The notes under the pieces were generated by a model. That model made no database searches and was not told where the DNA came from. It worked only from the letters and a program-made list of their open reading frames with translations. A DNA stretch of 64,000 bases, taken from positions 286,075 to 350,074 of the forward strand of contig NZ_LYVJ01000004.1 of NCBI RefSeq assembly GCF_001676385.1. Reading direction: 5' to 3'. The stretch is from Stenotrophomonas maltophilia (GTDB lineage Bacteria; Pseudomonadota; Gammaproteobacteria; Xanthomonadales; Xanthomonadaceae). Shown piece after piece: positions 31,059 through 44,795 of the stretch (position 1 is the first letter of the stretch; each line of letters begins with the position of its first letter). The position numbers were made by a program, and so were the translations under genes.

Positions 31059-32815
31059 CAGGCTGGCAGGCAGTGCTCGACGATCAGCTGGATGGCACCG
31101 CCGCCACGATAGTCATCGCAGGCCAGCCGATAGGCCAGATGCACGTGACGGCCGGGCGCGTTGCCATGCCAGCCGCCGAAATGGATCGCATTGATCGTGC
31201 CGGGCACGCCCGGCAGGCGCAGCTCCAGCTTCAGGTGGCGCTCCTTGAGCACGCGCCAGTTGGCCACTTCGAAGTGGCCGTCGAACAGCGGCTCCGGGAA
31301 GCCCTGGCCCCACGGCCCGGCAAGGCGCAGTGCATCGGCGTGGCGGTGGTCAAGCTCGTCGGCGGCCAGTTCGCCGTCACTGAGGACCTGCTGCTGCAGC
31401 GCCGCCGGGTCGAGCATTTCCAGCACCACGGCGACGAAGGCGGCCTTGAAGTCATCAATATGATCAAGCCGCAGGCTGAGGCCAGCTGCCATGGCGTGGC
31501 CGCCGAAGCGTTCGATCAGGCCCGGATGGCGCGCATCGACCAGCGCCAGCGCGTCACGGATGTGCAGCCCGGGAATCGAGCGCGCCGAGCCACGCAGGGT
31601 GTCGGCGCCGGGTTCGGCCGGGGCGAAGGCGATCACCGGGCGATGCAGGCGATCCTTCATCTTCGACGCAACCAGGCCGACCACGCCCGGATGCCAGTCG
31701 GCATCGAACAGGCAGGCCGCCACCGGCCGCTGCCCGGCCAGGTCCAGCACCACGCGGGTCAGCGCCTGTTCCGCGTCATCGGTCATCGACTGCTGCACGG
31801 CGCGGCGTTCCGAATTGATCTGTTCCAGCGTCTGTGCGATTTCGCGCGCCTGGCGCGGGTCTTCGGTCAGCAGCAGCGCAATGCCCAGCGCCATGTCTTC
31901 CAGCCGGCCCGCGGCGTTCAGGCGTGGGCCCAGTGCAAAGCCGATGTCGGTGGCAGTCAACCGCGCGGCGTCGCGGCCGCTGGCTTCGATCAGTGCACGC
32001 AGGCCGACACAGCCCTGCCCCGCGCGCAGGCGGCGCAGGCCCGCGCTGACCAGTGCCCGGTTGTTCGGATCCAGCGCCACCAGGTCGGCGACGGTGCCCA
32101 CCGCCACCAAGTCCAGCAGCGAGGTCAGGTCCGGCCCCTTGCCATCGGCAAAGACGCCGGCCTCGCGCATCTGTCGGCGCAGCGCCATCAGCACGTAGAA
32201 GATCACGCCGACGCCAGCCAGCGACTTGCTGGGGAAGGCATCGCCGTCCAGATTGGGATCGACGATGACATCGGCTGGCGGCAGCTGAGGACCGGGAAGG
32301 TGATGGTCGGTGACCAGCACCTGCCAGCCACGTGCCTTGGCCGCGGTCACGCCCGCGTGGCAGGCGATGCCGTGGTCGACGGTGACCAGCAGGTCCGGCT
32401 GCAGCGCGGCCAGTTCCTCCACCAGCGACGGCGACAGGCCATAGCCGTGCACCATGCGGTTCGGCACCGCGTGGAAGACATGCTGCGCGCCGAGCATGCG
32501 CAGGCCACGCACGCCGACCGCACAGGCGGTGGCGCCATCGCAGTCGAAATCACCGACCACAAGGATGCGCTTGTCGTTGGCGATGGCTTCGATCAGAAGA
32601 CCCACCGCATCATCGATGCCGGTCAGCAGTTCGGGCGCATGCAGGTTGCCCAGTTTCGGCAGCGCCAGTTCCGGCGTGTCCGCTCCCCGACTGGCATAGA
32701 GACGCGCCAGCAGCGGCAGCGTGCCCTCCGGCCAGTTGCCGGGCACGACCGCATCGCGGCGGCGGATCATCGGCGTATCAGAGGCGGGCTGCACAGCATC
32801 GGCGGCAAGGGACAT
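31058..32815 (-). CDS. recJ: Single-stranded-DNA-specific 5'-3' exonuclease RecJ
   Basis: RecJ degrades single strands 5' to 3' in recombination and mismatch repair. The protein has 585 residues. DHH-phosphoesterase motifs are visible: VVGDFDCDGATA, TVDHGIACHAG, and VTDHHLPG with VDPNLDGD. The DHHA1 and OB-like regions follow (GGHAMAAGLSL). The open frame goes to 32977, but its start region contains an intergenic hairpin repeat. ATG codons at 32821 and 32815 both lie before the conserved part, with only a weak Shine-Dalgarno. 32815 was chosen and 32821 is equally possible. recJ is part of the conserved recJ-rpfE-greA-carB neighbourhood of the rpf region, here split by a DUF1176 gene on the opposite strand. 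Confidence 0.92.
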   Translation of the reverse strand: MSLAADAVQPASDTPMIRRRDAVVPGNWPEGTLPLLARLYASRGADTPELALPKLGNLHAPELLTGIDDAVGLLIEAIANDKRILVVGDFDCDGATACAVGVRGLRMLGAQHVFHAVPNRMVHGYGLSPSLVEELAALQPDLLVTVDHGIACHAGVTAAKARGWQVLVTDHHLPGPQLPPADVIVDPNLDGDAFPSKSLAGVGVIFYVLMALRRQMREAGVFADGKGPDLTSLLDLVAVGTVADLVALDPNNRALVSAGLRRLRAGQGCVGLRALIEASGRDAARLTATDIGFALGPRLNAAGRLEDMALGIALLLTEDPRQAREIAQTLEQINSERRAVQQSMTDDAEQALTRVVLDLAGQRPVAACLFDADWHPGVVGLVASKMKDRLHRPVIAFAPAEPGADTLRGSARSIPGLHIRDALALVDARHPGLIERFGGHAMAAGLSLRLDHIDDFKAAFVAVVLEMLDPAALQQQVLSDGELAADELDHRHADALRLAGPWGQGFPEPLFDGHFEVANWRVLKERHLKLELRLPGVPGTINAIHFGGWHGNAPGRHVHLAYRLACDDYRGGGAIQLIVEHCLPA

Positions 32816-32869
32816 CGGCATCGCCGGGAGACGGAAGACGCCTTCATGATAGCGCGGGGTCGGAGACGG

Positions 32870-32903
32870 GGTCAGATCCCCCTTCAGGCAGAGGGATCTG
32901 ACC
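32870..32903. repeat. GGTCAGATCCC...GGGATCTGACC intergenic hairpin
   Basis: An 11-bp perfect stem (32870-32880 with 32893-32903) with a 12-nt loop lies in the recJ / DUF1176 divergent intergenic region. It resembles the GGGGTCAGATCCC palindromes scattered in xanthomonad genomes. No U-run follows. Confidence 0.65.
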
Positions 32904-32971
32904 TCGCCCAGGCATTTGGATTCCGCCGCCACATCTTCCATGCTTGCCTGCCCTGAAACGGACGTCCATCG

Positions 32972-34012
32972 ATGCACCGCACCCTGCTGACCACGCTGCT
33001 GGCGCTCGCCGTGGCCCCGGCCGCCTACGCCGCCACGCCGGAGCCCAAGGCAGGGGTCGAATTCGAATACAACGACTGGTCCCTCGCCTGTGACAACACC
33101 GGCACCTGCCGCGCGGCCGGATACAGCCCGCAGGATGCGGGCAACCTGCTCAGCCTGATGCTGGAACGCGCCGGTGGCCCCGGCACGCCGGTCATCGCAC
33201 GGCTGCGCAGTGGCGAGGATGGTGAAAGCCCGACGCCTGTCGGCACGCTGCGACTACGCTTGAACGGCAACGACCTGGGCCCGGTACGGGACACCGGCGA
33301 GAATGAGGAGGTGGTGCTCACACGGGCGCAGACCGATGCGCTGGTTTCCGCCCTGCCCCGCGCGGCGCGTGTTGAAATCATCGATGGCAGGAACACGTCG
33401 TGGCCGATATCCGACATCGGCGCGGCGGCCGTACTGCTCAAGATGGACGAGGCACAGGGCCGGCTGGGTACGCCGGGTGCGCTGGTGCGGCGTGGCGACA
33501 GGGCCGAAGCGAGCGTCCCTGCGGCATTGCCGGTGCCAGTGATCATGCGCGGCACGCTGGTGGCACCGCGTGCCGCGGACGCGGCGCTGGCGAAGGCACC
33601 GGGCCTGCGCAAGGCACTGATCGCCAGCCTGCCGAAGGCGGATGAGTGCGGGCGCCTGAGCGATGGCGAGGAAGATGAGATCGAGATCCAGCGACTGGAC
33701 ACCCAGCATGTGCTGGCGAGCACCCGTTGCTTTATGGGTGCCTACAACTTCAGCAGCGGCTATTGGGTGGTGCAGGACAAGGCACCATACGAGGCGCGCT
33801 TCGTCACTTCCGATGCGGAGGACTTCGATCGCGATGACGCCACGTTGAGTGGCCGCTTTCGTGGGCGCGGCGTCGGCGACTGTTTCTCCGGCCACGACTG
33901 GGTCTGGGATGGAGCGCGTTTCGTCAAGAGCAGGCAGTTCACTACCGGACAGTGCCGGGGCGTTGCGGGCGGGCATTGGACGCTGCCGACGGTGGTCAGC
34001 GAGGTGAGATGA
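32972..34012 (+). CDS. Secreted DUF1176-family protein of unknown function
   Basis: This 346-residue protein has a clear signal peptide (MHRTLLTTLLALAVAPAAYA) and no later membrane segment, so it is probably periplasmic. It matches the DUF1176 pattern: an early FEYNDWSLACDNTGTCRAAGY motif with paired cysteines, and later Cys in KADECGRL, STRCFMG, GDCFSG and GQCRG that could form disulfides. No function is known for the family. It is divergent from recJ and convergent with rpfE. The GreA-CarB-RpfE run lies beyond it on the other strand. Confidence 0.8.
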   Translation: MHRTLLTTLLALAVAPAAYAATPEPKAGVEFEYNDWSLACDNTGTCRAAGYSPQDAGNLLSLMLERAGGPGTPVIARLRSGEDGESPTPVGTLRLRLNGNDLGPVRDTGENEEVVLTRAQTDALVSALPRAARVEIIDGRNTSWPISDIGAAAVLLKMDEAQGRLGTPGALVRRGDRAEASVPAALPVPVIMRGTLVAPRAADAALAKAPGLRKALIASLPKADECGRLSDGEEDEIEIQRLDTQHVLASTRCFMGAYNFSSGYWVVQDKAPYEARFVTSDAEDFDRDDATLSGRFRGRGVGDCFSGHDWVWDGARFVKSRQFTTGQCRGVAGGHWTLPTVVSEVR

Positions 34013-34016
34013 CACC

Positions 34017-34064
34017 AGCCGAGCATGGGCTCGGCTCTACAGTAGATCCACGCCATGCGTGGAT
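34017..34064. repeat. SMAG-type hairpins (two subtypes side by side)
   Basis: AGCCGAGcatgggCTCGGCT followed by CTAC (34017-34040) directly abuts GTAG plus the ATCCACGCCATGCGTGGAT hairpin (34042-34064). It sits between the convergent DUF1176 gene and rpfE. Confidence 0.75.
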
Positions 34065-34072
34065 AGCCCCAC

Positions 34073-34990
34073 TCAATCGTGGAGCTGGCGTGGCTTCTTC
34101 CAGAACTGCCAGCGCTGGCCGCGGTCCAACTGGAACTGCAGGCCGTCCTCGAAGTCCAGCACCAGCCGCTGCAGCTCGCCACGCTTCAGCGCAGCCAGCA
34201 GCGGGCGGATCGCATCGTTGCCGAGCTGCTGCAGCGAGCGCAGCTGGCGCAGATCAACCAGTGCATCCACCGCCTGTTCGCCATCCACGGCGACGCCAGC
34301 CGCCAGCGCCAGGCCCTGCAGCAGTGCGTCACGGCTGCGCACCTGCGCGTGCGGCGTGCTGACCGATACCGGCATCACGCCACCGCCCCAGAACCACAGC
34401 GAATTGATCGGCTGCTGGCCCTGCGCGGCGCGCTGCTGGTTCCAGGCATGGTTGTGCAACAGCACCTGCGCCTCTGTCATCAGCGCCCGCCAGCGGCGGC
34501 CGTCCTCGCCGTCCGGCAGGTGCGAGAACAGGTCATCGCCGAGCACCTCGTCCGGGCTGTCGAAGTCCGGCAATGCCAGGTCGATCGGAAGCCGCAGGTA
34601 CCAGCGCGAGGGATCCGGCGCGTCGAGCACGAAGCCGGCATCGGCGAACAAGGGCTGCAGCACCGGCAGCAGCGCCAGGCTGTCGGCCAGCGTCGGCCGC
34701 AGCGTTTCGCCATGGGCCATCATCCGTGCGCCGTGCATGTCCGGCACCATGCAGGCCGGATCCGCACGCAGCCAGCTGGCGCCAGCAGCATCGCCGACGT
34801 CGCGCTGGCGGGTCAGTGCGGCCACCGGCCACTGCGGCGCCGCAACCGTGAAATGGCGCGACAGCTGCGCGCGTTCGCCCGGTGCGACCGGCACCGCCGT
34901 GGCGCGGCCGAGCGCACGCGCCACCTCGTCCGGCAGCGCAGCCACGGCAAAGCGGCTGCGTGGCGGCAACAGCAGGGTCGCCGTTGCCAC
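34073..34990 (-). CDS. rpfE: RpfE-type protein (phosphoglycerate mutase-like family annotation)
   Basis: This 305-residue cytoplasmic protein matches the RpfE family found beside recJ and greA in Xanthomonas and Stenotrophomonas. Motifs seen are DPACMVPDMHGARMMAHGET, PSRWYLRLP, HNHAWNQQRAAQGQQPINSLWFWGGG and a C-terminal LVLDFEDGLQFQLDRG. It is often labelled phosphoglycerate mutase, but the catalytic residues of that enzyme cannot be confirmed here, and RpfE has no settled biochemical function. In X. campestris rpfE mutants have mild effects on virulence factors. The start codon is GTG, 4 bp after the greA stop, so it is translationally coupled to greA. Confidence 0.8.
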   Translation of the reverse strand: MATATLLLPPRSRFAVAALPDEVARALGRATAVPVAPGERAQLSRHFTVAAPQWPVAALTRQRDVGDAAGASWLRADPACMVPDMHGARMMAHGETLRPTLADSLALLPVLQPLFADAGFVLDAPDPSRWYLRLPIDLALPDFDSPDEVLGDDLFSHLPDGEDGRRWRALMTEAQVLLHNHAWNQQRAAQGQQPINSLWFWGGGVMPVSVSTPHAQVRSRDALLQGLALAAGVAVDGEQAVDALVDLRQLRSLQQLGNDAIRPLLAALKRGELQRLVLDFEDGLQFQLDRGQRWQFWKKPRQLHD

Positions 34991-34994
34991 CCGG

Positions 34995-35467
34995 TCAGTC
35001 CACGTAGCTGACGCTGACGATCTCGTACTCGCGCTGCCCGGCCGGGGCGTCGATCACGATCGAATCGCCTTCCAGCTTGCCGATCATCGCGCGCGCCACC
35101 GGCGAGGAAATGGCGATCAGGCCCTGCTTGATGTCCGCTTCCAGGTCGCCGACGATCTGGTACTTCTTCTCTTCGTCCGTTTCCACGTCGGCCAGGGTCA
35201 CGCTGGCGCCGAACACCACCTTGGAGCCGGCATTGAGCTTGCTCACGTCGATGATCTCGGCGTGCGACAGCTCGCCCTCCAGCTGCTTGATGCGGCCTTC
35301 GATGAAGCCCTGCTCCTCGCGCGCGGCATGGTACTCGGCATTCTCCTTCAGGTCGCCATGCTCACGCGCCTCGGCGATCGCGGCAATCACCTTCGGGCGC
35401 TTGACCGACTTCAGGTGTTCCAGTTCGTCGCGCAGCTTCTGCGCGCCCTTCATCGTGATGGGGGCTC

Positions 35468-35471
<4 letters not shown>
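34995..35471 (-). CDS. greA: Transcription elongation factor GreA
   Basis: GreA rescues backtracked RNA polymerase by stimulating transcript cleavage. The 158 residues are the usual length. The N-terminal coiled coil carries the acidic tip in [23 protein letters not shown]. The C-terminal FKBP-like domain has [16 protein letters not shown]. The ATG overlaps the carB stop (ATGA), showing co-translation with carB. The longer ORF beginning at 35756 lies inside carB and was rejected. Order carB-greA-rpfE is typical of this family of bacteria. Confidence 0.97.
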
Positions 35472-38710
<3,239 letters not shown>

Positions 38711-38858
38711 TTTCTTCTCTAAGTCAGTACAGCGTGACAAGGGGGTGATCGCACGCTGTCGATCAGGAATCTTGAACCGCAACGCCGCGCCGGGGGCAGC
38801 AGCATTGCAGGGGCTTGCGGTCCATCGCGACGCCACCGGCAGGACGGTGGCGTACTGA

Positions 38859-39986
38859 TCACGCCTTGGCCTGCTCCATCAGCACCACGAAACGGTCAAA
38901 CAGCGGACCCACGTCATGCGGGCCCGGCGAGGCTTCCGGATGGCCCTGGAACGAGAACGCCGGCACGTCGGTGCGGGCAATGCCCTGGTTGGTGCCATCG
39001 AACAGCGAACGGTGGGTCACGCGCAGGGTCGGCGGCAGGGTCGCTTCATCGACGGCGAAGCCGTGGTTCTGCGAGGTGATCATCACCCGGCCGCTGTCCA
39101 GGTCCTGCACCGGGTGGTTGGCGCCGTGATGGCCGTGGCCCATCTTGATGGTCCGCGCGCCCGAAGCCAGGCCCAGCAGCTGGTGGCCCAGGCAGATGCC
39201 GAAGGTCGGGATCTTCACGTCGATGAAGGTCCTGATCGCTTCGATGGCGTAGTCGCATGGTTCCGGGTCACCCGGGCCGTTGGACAGGAACACCCCGTCC
39301 GGCTTCAGCGCCAGCACTTCGGCGGCCGGGGTCTGGGCCGGCACCACGGTCACTTCGCAGCCGCGCTCGGCCAGCATGCGCAGGATGTTGGTCTTCACGC
39401 CGAAGTCGTAGGCCACGACCTTGAACCTGGCCGGCACGCTGACGAAGGCATTGGCATCCAGGTCCAGCTGGCCCTCGGTCCAGGTGTAGGTCTTCCCGGT
39501 GGTGACGACCTTGGCCAGATCCATGCCCTTCAGCCCCGGGAACTTGCGGGCGGCTTCCAGCGCCTTTTCCACGTCGATGTCGCCGGCCATCAGCGCGCCG
39601 TTCTGGGCGCCGCGCTCGCGCAGGATGCGGGTCAGCTTGCGGGTGTCGATGCCGGCAATGGCAACCACGCCGCGCCGGATCAGCCAGTCCTGCAGCGACA
39701 CCTGGCTGCGCCAGTTGCTGGGACGGCGCGGCACGTCGCGCACGATCAGGCCGGCCGACCAGACCTTGGTGGCTTCATCATCCTGGTCGGTCATGCCGGT
39801 GTTGCCGATATGCGGATAGGTCAGCGTGACCATCTGCCGGGCGTAGGACGGATCGGTCAACACTTCCTGGTAACCGGTCATGGCGGTGTTGAACACCACC
39901 TCACCGACGGACAGGCCGGGCGCGCCTACGGATTCGCCCTCGAATACGGTGCCGTCTTCGAGGACGAGGATTGCGGCTTGGGTCAC
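38859..39986 (-). CDS. carA: Carbamoyl-phosphate synthase small (glutaminase) subunit
   Basis: CarA hydrolyses glutamine and channels ammonia to CarB. The class I glutamine amidotransferase domain has the catalytic Cys in [15 protein letters not shown] and the His/Glu pair in [12 protein letters not shown]. The family start ([19 protein letters not shown]) corresponds to a GTG codon at 39986 and gives 375 residues. The ATG at 40178 would add 64 unrelated residues and was rejected. The gene precedes carB on the minus strand. Confidence 0.96.
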   Translation of the reverse strand: MTQAAILVLEDGTVFEGESVGAPGLSVGEVVFNTAMTGYQEVLTDPSYARQMVTLTYPHIGNTGMTDQDDEATKVWSAGLIVRDVPRRPSNWRSQVSLQDWLIRRGVVAIAGIDTRKLTRILRERGAQNGALMAGDIDVEKALEAARKFPGLKGMDLAKVVTTGKTYTWTEGQLDLDANAFVSVPARFKVVAYDFGVKTNILRMLAERGCEVTVVPAQTPAAEVLALKPDGVFLSNGPGDPEPCDYAIEAIRTFIDVKIPTFGICLGHQLLGLASGARTIKMGHGHHGANHPVQDLDSGRVMITSQNHGFAVDEATLPPTLRVTHRSLFDGTNQGIARTDVPAFSFQGHPEASPGPHDVGPLFDRFVVLMEQAKA

Positions 39987-40312
39987 GGGAATCTCACTTT
40001 GGCTACCGAGGGGGCTGCCGAAGTCACGCCTGCGCTTCACGGAAATCCGGTTGCAAAAAAGCGCGGACGTGCGGTGCGGGACCGGTCCGGCTTTCGTGAT
40101 TCGGCGAGTGCGAATTGTAGCGCCGCCGGGGCGCCCGCGCCAGCAGTTGTCACGCTGGATGAACAGGCGATTGCACATTCATTTCAATACGCCTGCGTGT
40201 GCAAAGCGGTGGCGCCGGGGTCGGATCGCTTTTCCTGCCGGAAAAAGGCGCTGACCCATCGGCGGTTCGGGGTCAGGGCCCTTTCCGATGGGAAGGGATC
40301 CGGCCCCACGGG
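39987..40312. other. carA upstream region with hairpin-rich dapB tail; no gene
   Basis: This 326-bp gap holds no supported gene. A -10-like TACAAT lies on the minus strand at 40119-40114, about 130 nt before the carA GTG, with no good -35. Beyond it (about 40204-40312), palindromic GGGGTCGGATC/CCCATCGG...CCGATGGG segments follow the dapB stop. They look like a terminator or a decayed GGTCAGATCC-type repeat. Confidence 0.4.
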
Positions 40313-41044
40313 TCAGCCCGCCGGCCCATCCAGCAGATCGCGCACCCGGTAGCTGCCCACGGCCCGGCCGTGCAGCTGGCGGGCGGCAAACAGGGCACCG
40401 CGGGCGAAGATGTCGCGATTGGTGGCCCGATGCACCAGTTCGATGCGCTCGCCCGGCCCGGTGAACTGGACCAGATGCTCGCCGACGATGTCTCCGGCAC
40501 GCAGGCTGGCGTAGTGCGGCGCCGCCCCACCCCGCTGCGCGGCCGCGCCCAGGCTCAGCGCGGTGCCCGAGGGCGCATCCTTCTTCTGCGTGTGGTGCGA
40601 TTCGACGATGTCGCAGTCCCAGCCGGCCAGCGCCTGGGCCGCGCGCTCGACCAGTTCGTCCAGCACCGCCACGCCCAGGCTGAAGTTGGAGGCCCAGACC
40701 AGCGGGATCTTCGCCGCCGCCGCCTCCAGCGCCCGCCGCTGCTCGCTGGAGATCCCGGTGGTGCCCGACACCAGCCCCGCGCTACGTTCCACGCATAGCG
40801 CCAGCATCGGGTCGAAACCTTCCGGCAGGCTGAAATCGATCGCCACGTCGAACGCCGGCGCACCGGGCAGCTCGCTGGCAGCAAAGAACGGCACACCGTC
40901 GACCACGCGCTGGGCCGGAGCACGGCCGGTCACCGCGGCCACGACCTGCAGGGTTTCGGGTTGTGCGGCGGCCAGCCGCAGCAGGGCCTGGCCCATGCGC
41001 CCGGAAGCGCCATGAATGAGCAATCGCAAGGGAGTCTGGTTCAT
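40313..41044 (-). CDS. dapB: 4-hydroxy-tetrahydrodipicolinate reductase
   Basis: DapB reduces hydroxy-tetrahydrodipicolinate with NAD(P)H in the lysine/diaminopimelate pathway. The protein has 243 residues. The N-terminal dinucleotide motif is LLIHGASGRMGQALL. The catalytic His and Lys are in VESHHTQKKDAPSGTAL, and SGTTG is also present. It is slightly shorter than E. coli DapB (273) but complete. It lies upstream of carA on the same strand. The 326-bp gap with hairpins suggests a separate transcript. Confidence 0.95.
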   Translation of the reverse strand: MNQTPLRLLIHGASGRMGQALLRLAAAQPETLQVVAAVTGRAPAQRVVDGVPFFAASELPGAPAFDVAIDFSLPEGFDPMLALCVERSAGLVSGTTGISSEQRRALEAAAAKIPLVWASNFSLGVAVLDELVERAAQALAGWDCDIVESHHTQKKDAPSGTALSLGAAAQRGGAAPHYASLRAGDIVGEHLVQFTGPGERIELVHRATNRDIFARGALFAARQLHGRAVGSYRVRDLLDGPAG

Positions 41045-41112
41045 CCACGCAGGCTAGCGGCGCATGCTGGATCCAGCAAGAGCGCTGGATCCACGCCATG
41101 CGCGGGCAACGA

Positions 41113-41366
41113 TCAGTGCTGCTTCGGCCGGTTCGGCCCACAGCTGTCACAGCCGCCACATGCGCCACCGCCACCGACGGCGGGCGGCGCGATCTTCCGC
41201 CCCCACGCCTGCATCCAGGGCGGCCGGGCAGGCTTGAGCAGGACCAGTGCCAGCGTGCCACGCAGCCGGCGCACGGTACCTGGAAACTGCTTCTTCAATA
41301 CCACCCAGGCACTGACCAGCACGGCCACCGCGATGATCAGGTATTGCAGCAGCAGTCCACTGTCCA

Positions 41367-41367
<1 letters not shown>
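41113..41367 (-). CDS. Small Cys-rich membrane protein coupled to feoB
   Basis: This 84-residue protein has one N-terminal membrane segment (about residues 6-24, LLLQYLIIAVAVLVSAWVVL), a basic middle, and a glycine-rich tail with a CGGCDSCG cysteine cluster. Its ATG overlaps the feoB stop (TGATG), so it is translated with FeoB. The layout resembles the FeoB-associated Cys-rich membrane proteins of other phyla. A metal-binding or redox helper role in Fe(II) uptake is an inference. In proteobacterial databases it would be labelled as a small DUF protein. The ORF reading from 41508 lies inside feoB and was rejected. Confidence 0.75.
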
Positions 41368-43228
<1,861 letters not shown>

Positions 43229-43232
<4 letters not shown>

Positions 43233-43483
43233 GCATGTCGTTCCTGTGGCGCAGCGTCGATCACGACGCGCTTGGCTTCGCTGATCCGCAGAGCGAACCG
43301 GGTAAACCCGACCTGCACCAGCAGTGGCTCGCCCCCCACCGGCCCCTTGGCCACAAGGCGCACCTCCTCCCCCTTGACGAAGCCCAGCTCGCGCAGGCGT
43401 CGGGCGATCGCATCGTTGGCATGAAGGTCCTGCACGGACTCGACCAGGGCCGGGGTGTGCAGCGGCAGTTCGGACAACGTCAT
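43229..43483 (-). CDS. feoA: Ferrous iron transport accessory protein FeoA
   Basis: FeoA is a small SH3-like cytoplasmic protein needed for FeoB activity. It has 84 residues with the family pattern ARRLRELGFVKGEEVRLVAKGPVGGEPLLVQVG and FALRISEAKRVVI. It is the first gene of a three-gene unit feoA-feoB-small Cys-rich protein, each overlapping the next. A candidate Fur site lies about 25 bp upstream. Confidence 0.93.
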
Positions 43484-43507
43484 CTAGCGAGGTCTCTGCT
43501 GGATGTA

Positions 43508-43529
43508 AATGGTTCTCGATTCTAACATT
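43508..43529 (-). promoter_or_regulatory. Candidate Fur box and -10 region of feoA
   Basis: An imperfect palindrome with AATG...CATT ends (43508-43529) lies 25 bp before feoA. On the minus strand it contains AGAATCGAGAA, similar to part of the Fur consensus, and a -10-like TAGAAT at 43524-43519. A Fur repressor here would block the promoter. The match is partial. Confidence 0.4.
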
Positions 43530-43602
43530 CCCGCGTCGCGTCATGGCCCATGACCAATGGCCCGCTATGATCCATACAGGTATGGAGTGACCCTGGAATC
43601 CC

Positions 43603-44391
43603 ATGAACGATGCTTTGCAGATCGAGCGCAGTGGCGCCGTCCTCACCCTCTGGCTGAACAGGCCGGAACTGCACAACGCCTTCGACGCCGGCCTGATCGC
43701 CCGGTTGACCGCCGCACTGGAGGCTGCCGGCCACGATGACTCGGTGCGCGCCGTGGTGGTGGCCGGCCACGGTGCCTCCTTCTCGGCCGGTGCCGACCTG
43801 CAATGGATGCGCGGCATGGTGGCCGCCAGCGAGGCGGACAACCGCGAGGACTCGCTGGCGCTGGCGCGGCTGATGCGTACCCTTGACGAGCTGCCCAAGC
43901 CCACCCTGGCCCGTGTCCACGGCGCCGCCTTTGGCGGCGGGGTCGGCCTGGTTGCCTGCTGCGACATCGCCATCGCCAGCAGCGCGGCCCGCTTCGGCCT
44001 GACCGAAAGCCGCCTCGGGCTGCTGCCGGCGGTGATCTCGCCTTACGTGGTCGAGGCCATCGGGCCGCGCCAGGCCCGCCGCTGGTTCGCCACCGGCGAG
44101 CACTTCGACGCCGATACCGCATTGCGGATCGGCCTGGTCCACCAGCTGGTGGAGCCGGAACGGCTGGATGAGGCCGTGCAGCGCCAGCTGGCCCTGCTCG
44201 ACAAGGCCGGGCCGATCGCGTCGGCGTCGGCCAAGAAGCTGGTGCGGCGGGTCTGCGACAGCCATGACCGCGATGCCCTGGACCGCGATAATGCCGCCCT
44301 GATTGCGCGCCTGCGGGTCTCCGCCGAGGGCCAGGAAGGCCTCGGCGCCTTCCTCGACAAGCGCGCCCCCCAATGGGTCACGGAAGCCTGA
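43603..44391 (+). CDS. liuC: Enoyl-CoA hydratase/isomerase family, methylglutaconyl-CoA hydratase type
   Basis: This 262-residue crotonase-fold protein has oxyanion-hole motifs in SFSAGADLQWMRGM and HGAAFGGGVGLVACCDIAIAS, and the acid/base Glu in TESRLGLLPAVISPYV. By sequence style and context (HMG-CoA lyase two genes on) it is most likely methylglutaconyl-CoA hydratase of leucine breakdown, making HMG-CoA. It is divergent from feoA and starts a tight run with the VOC protein and HMG-CoA lyase. A generic enoyl-CoA hydratase function is the alternative. Confidence 0.85.
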   Translation: MNDALQIERSGAVLTLWLNRPELHNAFDAGLIARLTAALEAAGHDDSVRAVVVAGHGASFSAGADLQWMRGMVAASEADNREDSLALARLMRTLDELPKPTLARVHGAAFGGGVGLVACCDIAIASSAARFGLTESRLGLLPAVISPYVVEAIGPRQARRWFATGEHFDADTALRIGLVHQLVEPERLDEAVQRQLALLDKAGPIASASAKKLVRRVCDSHDRDALDRDNAALIARLRVSAEGQEGLGAFLDKRAPQWVTEA

Positions 44392-44393
44392 AC

Positions 44394-44795
44394 ATGCTCG
44401 ATCATCTTGGTTTGACCAGCGCCGACCTGGCGCGCAGCAAGACCTTCTTCCTGCAGGCACTGGCGCCCTTGCAGATCGGCGTAGTGATGGAAGTGACCGC
44501 CGAACAGACCGGCGACCACGACCACATCGGCTTCGGCAGCGACGGCAAGCCGTACTTCTGGCTCGGCAATGGCGGCACCCCCAGCCACGGCGTGCATGTG
44601 GCCTTCGCCTGCGCCAACCGCGCGCAGGTGGACGCCTTCCATGCCGCCGCGCTCGCCGCCGGCGGCCGCGACAACGGCGGGCCGGGCCTGCGCCCGTGGT
44701 ACCACCCCGATTACTACGCCGCCTTCGTGTTCGACCCGGACGGCAATAACATCGAGGCGGTCTGCCACCGCCCCGCCGATGGGGCGGCCGCATGA
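44394..44795 (+). CDS. VOC (glyoxalase/dioxygenase superfamily) protein
   Basis: This 133-residue single-domain vicinal-oxygen-chelate protein begins LDHLGLTSADLARSKTFFLQAL. It has the two beta-alpha-beta modules with metal-binding positions (MLDHLGL, HGVHVAFAC, DPDGNNIEAV). It lies between liuC and the HMG-CoA lyase gene, starting 2 bp after liuC and overlapping the lyase start by 4 bp. It is therefore co-translated with leucine-catabolism enzymes. Its reaction is unknown. The upstream ATG at 44373 lies inside liuC and is less likely. Confidence 0.8.
   Translation: MLDHLGLTSADLARSKTFFLQALAPLQIGVVMEVTAEQTGDHDHIGFGSDGKPYFWLGNGGTPSHGVHVAFACANRAQVDAFHAAALAAGGRDNGGPGLRPWYHPDYYAAFVFDPDGNNIEAVCHRPADGAAA

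Noticed and set aside
32816..32977. recJ N-terminal extension
   Set aside because: It would translate an intergenic hairpin repeat and overlap the divergent DUF1176 gene start.
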